Shown here piece after piece: positions 1-5,110 of a stretch of DNA of 5,110 nucleotides (its first letter is position 1; each line of letters opens with the position of its first letter). The DNA is from Thiobacillus sp. (lineage in GTDB: Bacteria > Pseudomonadota > Gammaproteobacteria > Burkholderiales > Thiobacillaceae). The position numbers and the translations under genes were made by a program. The notes beneath the pieces are model-generated. The model ran no database searches. It worked only from the letters and a program-made list of their open reading frames with translations, and was not told the origin of the DNA. The stretch is from positions 1-5,110 of the forward strand of contig NZ_JANJXQ010000080.1 of the NCBI RefSeq assembly GCF_024708915.1. The letters are read 5' to 3'.

Positions 1-213
1 GTTTCTGCGAACCATCAGTTTCATTCTGGTGATCGCGGTGGTGGGGCCGGCCAGGCGGATCATGGTCGAGAGAAAGCGCCCCAGCAGCTGTTCGACATTG
101 GCGTCGCTGGACAGGCTGGTGGTGATTTCCGACAGCACCCGCAGAGCCGGGATGCTGACGTTGTCCGGGTCGGTGGAGGCGTGATGCTGGATCAAGGGAT
201 GAATGTCTTTCAT
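1..213 (-). CDS. N-terminal part of a GAF-domain signalling protein, probably a sensor histidine kinase (partial)
   Basis: This frame opens at an ATG (213-211) and stays open to the window edge, giving the first 71 residues. They begin MKDIHPLIQHH. From about residue 24 comes a segment typical of the first helix of a cytoplasmic GAF domain (LRVLSEITTSLSS, then VEQLLGRFLSTMIRLAG). I see no signal peptide or membrane segment, so the product looks cytosolic at this end. In betaproteobacteria this kind of start is common in NarX-like soluble histidine kinases and in GAF-GGDEF proteins. The output domain lies outside the window, so the kinase call is inference. A promoter-like sequence lies just upstream. 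No good Shine-Dalgarno precedes the ATG; the only upstream in-frame sequence is seven or eight codons back to a TAA at 240-238, with no other ATG. The last 12 codons are AT-richer, use two AGA codons and fit the GAF pattern less well, so an error or frameshift near the edge is possible. Confidence 0.6.
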   Translation of the reverse strand, partial: MKDIHPLIQHHASTDPDNVSIPALRVLSEITTSLSSDANVEQLLGRFLSTMIRLAGPTTAITRMKLMVRRN

Positions 214-276
214 GGCCAGGTCAGAAGAAGCAGCTTTTTAGCATATTCCGATTCGCGCGCGATCCCAAGCCCCGCG
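214..276 (-). other. Short non-coding gap between the cell-wall synthase gene and the GAF gene
   Basis: These 63 bases lie between the second in-frame stop after the penicillin-binding-protein gene and the ATG of the GAF gene. They are visibly richer in A and T towards the downstream gene than the surrounding coding DNA. They hold a promoter-like pair of hexamers. I see no stem followed by a T run on the minus strand, so transcription from the upstream genes may continue into the GAF gene. Confidence 0.6.
240..268 (-). promoter_or_regulatory. Candidate sigma-70-type promoter for the GAF-domain gene
   Basis: On the minus strand TTGGGA (268-263, four of six matches to TTGACA) is followed after exactly 17 bases by TATGCT (245-240, four of six matches to TATAAT). 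Transcription would start near 233, giving a leader of about 20 bases before the ATG at 213. The spacer contains the 10-bp perfect palindrome TCGCGCGCGA (253-262), which could be a small operator or simply GC-rich chance. The position just upstream of a gene start and the ideal spacing favour a real promoter; the mediocre hexamers keep confidence moderate. Confidence 0.4.
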
Positions 277-342
277 TCACTGCGCGTCGGCCGGTGCCGC
301 GGGAACGGGCGGCACCGGCACCACCACGCGGGGGTCGAGGTC
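277..342 (-). other. In-frame, coding-like extension beyond the TAA of the penicillin-binding-protein gene
   Basis: Directly after the TAA at 345-343, the same reading frame runs on for 21 sense codons and stops at TGA (279-277). The residues start DLDPRVVVPVPP and are rich in Pro, Val and Ala, like the preceding tail. Nineteen of the 21 codons end in G or C. This is what a former or true C-terminus would look like if one codon had changed to TAA, for example from CAA or GAA. It could also be read through at low level, or the TAA could be a sequencing error. Confidence 0.45.
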
Positions 343-3300
343 TTACGGGAAACCGCGCTCGGTCGAGGGTTCCTCGACGGGCGGGTCGGCCTGGCTGGTG
401 GCGCCGTCGGGCTTGTCCTTCTGCGGCATGCGCGGGGCGAGGGGCGCCGGTTCGGCGACCGGTGCGGCAACCGGCTTGGGCGGCGCCGGCGGCTGCGGAT
501 ACAAGTGCTGCTGCAATTGCGGCAGCAAGGTTTTCAGGATCTGCGTGGTGAGCGAACTGGTGAAACCGAACTGGCCGGCCTGTTCGCCCGGCACCAGCGC
601 GGTGAGGGTGCCGAAATAGCGGTCGTCCAGATAGAACACGAAGGTGGCGGTACGGTTGACCACGCGCGATTCGAGCAGTTGTCCGCCCTTGCCGTAGCGC
701 TCGAAGCGGTGATCGCCGGTGCCGGTTTTGCCGCCGATGGCGAGCGGCTGACCGGCTGCATTCTTGAGCGCGCCGGCGAGACGGGCGGCGGTGCCGCCCT
801 CCACCACGCGTGCCAGCGCGCGGCGCACGGTGTGCGCCACCTCGGCCGGCAGCAGCCGTTCGCCGCGGGCCGGTTTGAGCGACAGGCGGGTATCGTAAGG
901 CGTGTTGGCTGCAAAATGCAGGCCGGTGAGACTCACCATCGGCGCGCGCATGCCGTCGTTGACCAGAATGCTCATCAGTTCGGCCAGCGCGGCGGGGCGG
1001 TCGCCCGAGCTGCCGATGGCGGTGGCGTAGGACGGCGTGATGTTGTCGAACGGGTAGCCCAGCCGTTTCCAGTCGCGCAGCAGGATGTCGAAAGCCTCGA
1101 CTTCGAGCAGGCTCTGGATACGGATGTCCTGCGCGTTCTTGCGGCTGGTCTTGAACAGCCAGTTGTAGACCTCGCGGCGGACCTCGGCGCCCTGTTCATA
1201 GAGGGCATTGAGATCGGTCTTCGGCGCCGTGCGCAGGGTTTGCACCACCCACAGTTCCAGCGGGTGAATCTGCGTCACGTAGCCGCGGTCGGTCAGGTTG
1301 TAGGCGTCGGGTGCGTGGGTCTTGTAGAGCGATTCGAGCGTTTTCCGGCTGAGGCCGACGCTGGCGGGAACCTGCTGGTGCAGCGTGGCGACGTAGACCT
1401 CGAAGTCCGCCCGCGGCTCCAGATAGCGGAACACCGCGGTGAAGCGGCGCGGGTTGGTGCGGACGCGGGCGTACAGATCCTCCGCCATCTGCACCGCCGT
1501 ATGGCCCTGGTGGCGCTGGTAGAAGCGGTGGATGAAGACGCGGCCCTCCTTGTCGACAAAACGCATCAGATAGGTTGTGCGCATCGGGTTGCTGGCGTCG
1601 TCGAGGATGCGCGCCGCCGCCCCCGGCGAGGCGCTGGCGTAATGCCGCACGATATCGCGCATGATGCGGATGTAGACGAGGTTGACCGAGTTCTTGGTGG
1701 CCTCCCATACGTCCATCACGCGGCCATTGTCCCTGGAATCGAAGTTGGCGAAGTTGTGCAGTCCGCCGCCGGTGAAAAAGGTTTCCGGCGACGCCGAATA
1801 CGGGCGGTGCATCGCGGCATCCAGCAGGGCGTCCAGCTGGATGCCGGGCTGGTTCAGCAGGGTGGCAGCCACCCACTGCGACAGCACGTCGCGCTGCGGC
1901 TGGGCTTTTTGCCTCAGCGCGGCAGCGTCCAGCGAACGGTGTTTGGCGTGCAGCCGCGCGACGATTTCCAGATAGGTGACCAGGGTGCGTAGCTTGGCGG
2001 TGGAGCCGAGATCGAGGCGCGCCTGGCTGTTGATGTCGAACGGCTGGTTGAGATTGTCGGCCTGGATGCGCAGCAGGTTCCCGGACGGCGCTTTTTCATA
2101 CAGGGTGAAGCTGTAGATCACCTGGCTCAGCGGATTTTCCAGTTTCAGCAGGCGAAACCCGATCAGTCCCGATGCGGCAGCGGCTTCCGGGTTGGCCAGG
2201 CTTTGCAGATAGCGGCTGACGATTTTTTGCGCCGGCTGGTTGATGGTGGTGTCAACCGTCAGGTCCAGCCGGTCGAGATCGTACAGGCGCGGCTCGCCGA
2301 GCAGCGCGGCGACGCGGATGCGCTGCGCATTGGTGGCCTTCTGGTCGGCGAAACGCGGCGCCGGCGGGTCGATGCGCAGACGCGTGCTGCGCAGCTTGAC
2401 GGCCTTGGCGCGGTCGGCGAGTTCGCGCGAAATCAGATTGGCGCCGGCCAGCAGATCGAGGTGGTCGTCGGTGAGGGCATCCAGCGCCTTGCGGTTGGCG
2501 GCGAGGTAATACGACGGGCGGCGCTCCGCCACGATCAGCGACAGCGCATGCTTCAGCGCGCTGGCGTAGGCCGTGTCGCGGGCAGCCGGCTTTTTGGCCA
2601 GGATGCGGTTGATCTCGGCAAAGTCCAGTCCGTACCACGCCCACAAGCCATCGCCGACGCCGTTGACTTCGCCGAAGCGCGGCGCCGCGGCGAGCGGAAC
2701 CGTGTTGAGGTAGGCCATCACGGTCTGGCGCCGCATCGGCAGCGTGTTGGTGCCATCGAGATAAGCGCGCAGGCTGGCGGTGGCCATCTGGCGCAGCTTC
2801 TCGCTCATGCTGCCGGTCTGGCCTTCCGGTGAATGGCGGTATTTTTCGATCTGCGTCGGCAGGGTGCTGCCGCCCGGCACGTTGCGATCCGTGTCGATCA
2901 GGCTGATGCCTTTTTCCAGCAAGGCCTGGGCGAGCCGGTCCCACTCTACCGCCGGGTTGCGGGTAGGGAATTGCTCGGTCAGCAGTTCGCGGTTTTCGAT
3001 GTGGAGCAGGGCATCGACCAGCACCTTGGGAATCTCGTCGAAGCGGCGGTACACCCGCGTCGGGTGCAGCCCCTGATAGAGCTGCTTGCCGTCGCTGTCG
3101 AGCAGGCTCAGGCCGGCCTGATCCTTTTCGTGGTACGGCAGAAACAGGCCAAGATCGTCGGCCCGCTCCATCTGGATGCTGATCCGGGCCTGCTGGTCGA
3201 TTTGCCAGCCGGCCTGGTCGAGCCGTGCCAGGTAATCCGGCAGCTTGCTGTAGCCGAGGCGCACGTCGTACGGCCCCTGGCCAGGGTAACGGATGCGGCT

Positions 3301-3465
3301 GGACGGCCCCGGCCGGATTTGCCAGGTCATTTTCTGCGCGGTCTTGGCGAGGTATTTCGCCTCCAGCGCCGACGACAGCAGTTCCCAGGCGATCAGCCCG
3401 ATCAGTCCGATCAGCAGCAGCAGGACGCCAATACCGATCAGGATGCGGCGCGGGGCTTTGCGCAT
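343..3465 (-). CDS. Large divergent class A penicillin-binding protein homologue (GT51 glycosyltransferase plus transpeptidase)
   Basis: The 1040-residue product should polymerise and cross-link peptidoglycan in the periplasm, anchored by one N-terminal membrane helix (about residues 8-27) after a basic MRKAPRR start. A GT51-like region covers roughly residues 130-295. It keeps the first Glu (E157 in HIENREL), GGST (198-201), K223 and AYLN (251-254). The usual EDxxF reads ENREL, TxTQQ reads TLPTQ, and the KxxE Glu position reads Gln (Q226). The transpeptidase half has STAK (S488, K491), SVN (593-595) and KTGTG (913-917), so acylation chemistry looks intact. SxN to KTG spans 320 residues, against about 126 in E. 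coli PBP1b. Residues 991-1040 form a Pro/Ala-rich tail. The ATG lies three bases after the hemF stop with only a weak ribosome site, suggesting coupling. It is neither a standard PBP1a, PBP1b nor PbpC. The fold call is firm; glycosyltransferase activity is uncertain. Confidence 0.88.
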   Translation of the reverse strand: MRKAPRRILIGIGVLLLLIGLIGLIAWELLSSALEAKYLAKTAQKMTWQIRPGPSSRIRYPGQGPYDVRLGYSKLPDYLARLDQAGWQIDQQARISIQMERADDLGLFLPYHEKDQAGLSLLDSDGKQLYQGLHPTRVYRRFDEIPKVLVDALLHIENRELLTEQFPTRNPAVEWDRLAQALLEKGISLIDTDRNVPGGSTLPTQIEKYRHSPEGQTGSMSEKLRQMATASLRAYLDGTNTLPMRRQTVMAYLNTVPLAAAPRFGEVNGVGDGLWAWYGLDFAEINRILAKKPAARDTAYASALKHALSLIVAERRPSYYLAANRKALDALTDDHLDLLAGANLISRELADRAKAVKLRSTRLRIDPPAPRFADQKATNAQRIRVAALLGEPRLYDLDRLDLTVDTTINQPAQKIVSRYLQSLANPEAAAASGLIGFRLLKLENPLSQVIYSFTLYEKAPSGNLLRIQADNLNQPFDINSQARLDLGSTAKLRTLVTYLEIVARLHAKHRSLDAAALRQKAQPQRDVLSQWVAATLLNQPGIQLDALLDAAMHRPYSASPETFFTGGGLHNFANFDSRDNGRVMDVWEATKNSVNLVYIRIMRDIVRHYASASPGAAARILDDASNPMRTTYLMRFVDKEGRVFIHRFYQRHQGHTAVQMAEDLYARVRTNPRRFTAVFRYLEPRADFEVYVATLHQQVPASVGLSRKTLESLYKTHAPDAYNLTDRGYVTQIHPLELWVVQTLRTAPKTDLNALYEQGAEVRREVYNWLFKTSRKNAQDIRIQSLLEVEAFDILLRDWKRLGYPFDNITPSYATAIGSSGDRPAALAELMSILVNDGMRAPMVSLTGLHFAANTPYDTRLSLKPARGERLLPAEVAHTVRRALARVVEGGTAARLAGALKNAAGQPLAIGGKTGTGDHRFERYGKGGQLLESRVVNRTATFVFYLDDRYFGTLTALVPGEQAGQFGFTSSLTTQILKTLLPQLQQHLYPQPPAPPKPVAAPVAEPAPLAPRMPQKDKPDGATSQADPPVEEPSTERGFP

Positions 3466-3468
3466 GCT

Positions 3469-4395
3469 TCAGACCCAGTCGCGCGCGGTGAGAAAATCGG
3501 TGTAGAGCGCCGCTTCCGGCGTGCCGGGCGCGGGATGCCAGTCGTAGCGCCATTTCACGATCGGCGGCAGCGACATCAGGATCGATTCGGTGCGCCCGCC
3601 CGATTGCAGGCCGAACAGGGTGCCGCGGTCGAACACCAGGTTGAACTCGACGTAGCGGCCGCGCCGGTAGGCCTGGAAGTCGCGTTCGCGCTCGCCGTAG
3701 AGCGCGTCCTTGCGGCGCTCCAGGATCGGCAGATAGGCGCCGAGGAAGGCGTCGCCCACGCTTTTCGTCATGGCGAAGGCATGCTCGAAGCCGCCTTCGG
3801 AAAAGTCGTCGTAGAACACGCCGCCGATGCCGCGCGGCTCGTTGCGGTGCTTGAGGAAGAAATAGCGGTCGCACCATTCCTTGAAGCGGGGATGCAAGCC
3901 GGCGCCGAACGGATCGAGCGCGTCCTTGCAGGCGGCGTGAAAGTGCCGCGCGTCGTCCGCGAAGCCGTAGTAGGGCGTCAAATCCATGCCGCCGCCGAAC
4001 CACCACACCGGCGCTTCGCCGTCCTTCATCGCGACGAAGCAGCGCACGTTCATATGCACCGTCGGCGCGTAGGGATTGCGCGGGTGCAGCACCAGCGAGA
4101 CACCCATCGCTTCCCAGCGGCGTCCGGCGAGCTCCGGCCGGTGCGCGCTGGCCGACGGCGGCAGCTGGCTGCCCAGCACGTGCGAGAAGTTCACCCCGCC
4201 GCGCTCCAGTACGCGGCCTTCCTCGATCAGCCGCGAGATGCCGCCGCCGCCTTCGGGGCGCTCCCAGGCGTCGGTGCGGAAGGGCAGGCCGTCGGTGGTT
4301 TCCAGCGCGGCGACGATGCGCGCCTGCAGGTCGAGCAGCCAGGTTTTGACTGCGCTTGTATTAAACGTGGCGGTGTCGAAGGCTTCGGTAGGCAT
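3469..4395 (-). CDS. hemF: Oxygen-dependent coproporphyrinogen III oxidase
   Basis: The 308-residue protein (E. coli HemF is 299) decarboxylates two propionates of coproporphyrinogen III to give protoporphyrinogen IX, using O2, in the cytosolic part of haem synthesis. Family blocks run the whole length: [12 protein letters not shown] (49-60), [10 protein letters not shown] (66-75), [15 protein letters not shown] (104-118), [13 protein letters not shown] (131-143), the signature [19 protein letters not shown] (171-189), and [20 protein letters not shown] (248-267). His104, His114, His153 and His183 match the spacing of the four conserved E. coli histidines (96, 106, 145, 175). No residue expected for function appears to be missing. 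The ATG at 4395 is chosen because the family N-terminus begins here and it overlaps the tsaC stop as TGATG. The upstream ribosome site is weak, consistent with translational coupling. Confidence 0.97.
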   Translation of the reverse strand: MPTEAFDTATFNTSAVKTWLLDLQARIVAALETTDGLPFRTDAWERPEGGGGISRLIEEGRVLERGGVNFSHVLGSQLPPSASAHRPELAGRRWEAMGVSLVLHPRNPYAPTVHMNVRCFVAMKDGEAPVWWFGGGMDLTPYYGFADDARHFHAACKDALDPFGAGLHPRFKEWCDRYFFLKHRNEPRGIGGVFYDDFSEGGFEHAFAMTKSVGDAFLGAYLPILERRKDALYGERERDFQAYRRGRYVEFNLVFDRGTLFGLQSGGRTESILMSLPPIVKWRYDWHPAPGTPEAALYTDFLTARDWV

Positions 4396-4397
4396 CA
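4395..4397 (-). promoter_or_regulatory. TGATG stop-start overlap joining tsaC and hemF
   Basis: The tsaC stop TGA (4397-4395) shares its A with the hemF ATG (4395-4393). No strong Shine-Dalgarno precedes this ATG, so ribosomes ending tsaC probably restart on hemF. This supports co-translation and fixes the hemF start. Confidence 0.7.
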
Positions 4398-4943
4398 GGG
4401 TCTCAGGACGGTTCCGGTGGCGAGGTCGATCAGGGTGGAAGGGCGGCGGCGCGGGCCGATGCGGCCCTCGATCACGCACACCTGCGCGCCGAATATTCTG
4501 CGGCATTCGGCCGCACTTGTGGCAGGCGGCTGGCCGCTTTTGTTGGCGCTGGTGGAAACCAGTGCCATGCCGAGGCTGCGGCACAGCCGTGCGGCGCCGG
4601 CGTGGGCGGTGACGCGCACCGCGATGGTGGGGCGTCCGCCGGTGAGCAGGGGCGGACAGGCGGCGGACGCGGGCACCACCCAGGTGACGGGGCCGGGCCA
4701 GCTGCGCTGCATCCGCGCCCGGTCGGGGGGGCTCAGGGGACGCACAAAGGCTTGCAGCCGCTTGAAACGGTCGGCGATCAGCAGCAGGCCCTTGGCGGCG
4801 CTGCGGCCCTTGAGCCGGACGAGGCGCCTCAGCGCGCGCGGATTGCGCGGATCGCAGCCGAGGCCGTAGCAGGATTCGGTCGGATAGGCGATCAGGCCGC
4901 CGCGTCGCAGATACGCGCGCAGGTTCGCCGCCTCGCACCTCAC
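4395..4943 (-). CDS. tsaC: L-threonylcarbamoyladenylate synthase (TsaC/YrdC family)
   Basis: The 182-residue product belongs to the Sua5/YciO/YrdC family, which makes threonylcarbamoyl-AMP from threonine, bicarbonate and ATP for the t6A modification at position 37 of ANN-decoding tRNAs. Its length is close to E. coli TsaC (190) and it lacks the extra C-terminal domain of Sua5. Visible landmarks are [17 protein letters not shown] (16-32), the basic KGR...KG element (45-52), WPGPVT (82-87), AVRVT (108-112) and VSTSANKSG (129-137). The start is a GTG (4943-4941); the nearest in-frame family-like N-terminus begins here, and GAGG lies eight bases upstream, overlapping the purD stop. Other family members (YciO, HypF domain) are less likely given the size and motifs. 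Whether this is the only copy in the genome cannot be seen. Confidence 0.9.
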   Translation of the reverse strand: MRCEAANLRAYLRRGGLIAYPTESCYGLGCDPRNPRALRRLVRLKGRSAAKGLLLIADRFKRLQAFVRPLSPPDRARMQRSWPGPVTWVVPASAACPPLLTGGRPTIAVRVTAHAGAARLCRSLGMALVSTSANKSGQPPATSAAECRRIFGAQVCVIEGRIGPRRRPSTLIDLATGTVLRP

Positions 4944-4951
4944 GCCCGACG

Positions 4952-4956
4952 CCTCA
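4952..4956 (-). promoter_or_regulatory. Ribosome binding site for tsaC overlapping the purD stop
   Basis: TGAGG (4956-4952) begins with the purD TGA and sits eight bases before the GTG at 4943. It gives the best spacing to any start in this region and supports the GTG as the tsaC initiation codon. The ten-base gap between purD and tsaC leaves no room for a separate promoter outside purD. Confidence 0.5.
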
Positions 4957-5110
4957 CTTCTTGCGGTCGAGCGCGCGCCAGCCGATGTCGCGACGGTATT
5001 GCATGCCTTCGAAGTGGGTGCAGGTCACCGCCTCGTAGGCGCGTTTCTGCGCCATGCGCACGCTGTCGCCGAGCGCGGTCACCGCCAGCACGCGGCCGCC
5101 GCTCACCACG
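4954..5110 (-). CDS. purD: Phosphoribosylamine-glycine ligase, C-terminal end (partial)
   Basis: The last 51 residues are visible, ending in DRKK and TGA. The enzyme joins 5-phosphoribosylamine and glycine with ATP to make glycinamide ribonucleotide, the second step of purine synthesis, in the cytosol. The fragment matches the end of the GARS C domain: SGGRVLAVTALGDSV (3-17), then MAQKRAYEAV (19-28), HFEGMQYRRDIG (32-43). These blocks are characteristic of PurD. The Cys-Thr after the AYEAV stretch is a mild variation. The ATP-grasp core and start lie outside the window. It is followed after ten bases by tsaC on the same strand, so the two are probably co-transcribed. Confidence 0.93.
   Translation of the reverse strand, partial: VVSGGRVLAVTALGDSVRMAQKRAYEAVTCTHFEGMQYRRDIGWRALDRKK

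Noticed and set aside
224..240. An AAGCAGCTT inverted repeat followed by T residues on the plus strand, resembling a terminator.
   Set aside because: The stem would be only three or four pairs with almost no loop, and no plus-strand gene leads into it.
210..470. An 86-codon minus-strand frame whose TGA overlaps the ATG of the GAF gene.
   Set aside because: The overlap looks like coupling, but most of the product is Arg/Pro/Ser-rich shadow of the PBP tail and it has no family resemblance.
346..495. Pro/Ala-rich stretch considered as a DNA repeat array or a domain.
   Set aside because: There is no regular repeat unit; it reads as a disordered C-terminal tail of the cell-wall protein.
181..1992. 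A 603-codon open frame on the plus strand opposite the penicillin-binding-protein gene.
   Set aside because: It is antisense to a gene with clear transpeptidase motifs. Its product is Arg/Gly/Ala/Val-rich with no recognisable domain, typical of shadow frames in GC-rich DNA.
2203..2832. A 209-codon plus-strand frame opposite the PBP glycosyltransferase region.
   Set aside because: It lies in the same antisense register as the other shadow frames and shows no motif or ribosome site of note.
2252..4006. A 584-codon minus-strand frame overlapping hemF and the PBP gene in another phase.
   Set aside because: The product is Arg/Ala/Pro/Gly-rich low-complexity sequence; the overlapped frames carry the real conserved motifs.
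2833..4869. A 678-codon plus-strand frame running opposite the PBP start, hemF and most of tsaC.
   Set aside because: It crosses three real genes on the opposite strand, has no domain I recognise and has shadow-like composition.

Overview
The window is a compact, GC-rich piece of bacterial chromosome in which every supported gene lies on the minus strand. Reading in the direction of transcription (from 5110 towards 1) the order is: the 3' end of purD, a tsaC/yrdC-family gene, a complete hemF, a very large class A penicillin-binding-protein-like gene, a short non-coding gap, and the 5' end of a gene whose product looks like a GAF-domain signalling protein. The protein sequences, the strong G/C third-position preference and the linkage of purD with hemF suggest a betaproteobacterium. 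That placement is inference; no rRNA or other phylogenetic marker is present. HemF needs O2, so the organism respires or at least tolerates oxygen.

Region by region: 4954-5110 encodes the last 51 residues of PurD (purine synthesis). Ten bases later tsaC starts at a GTG (4943-4395). Its stop overlaps the hemF start in a TGATG junction (hemF 4395-3469). Three bases after the hemF stop comes the ATG of a 1040-residue bifunctional cell-wall synthase homologue (3465-343). These four genes look like one tightly packed, translationally coupled transcription unit joining purine, tRNA-modification, haem and peptidoglycan functions. They do not form one pathway; the unit looks like a housekeeping cluster.

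The most unusual gene is the penicillin-binding-protein homologue. Its transpeptidase motifs (SxxK, SxN, KTG) are all present. Its glycosyltransferase half is strongly diverged: the second catalytic Glu position reads Gln, and the EDxxF and TQQ signatures are altered. About 200 extra residues sit between SxN and KTG. Its proline-rich tail ends at a TAA, but the same frame continues for 21 more codon-like, proline/valine/alanine-rich codons to a TGA, as if a nonsense change or sequencing error had clipped the end.

The 63 bases between that TGA and the next gene hold a plausible sigma-70-type promoter with a 17-bp spacer containing a 10-bp palindrome. It would drive the GAF-domain gene, of which only 71 codons are visible. 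I found no RNA gene, mobile element, CRISPR array or convincing terminator, and no clear sign of a wholly new system.
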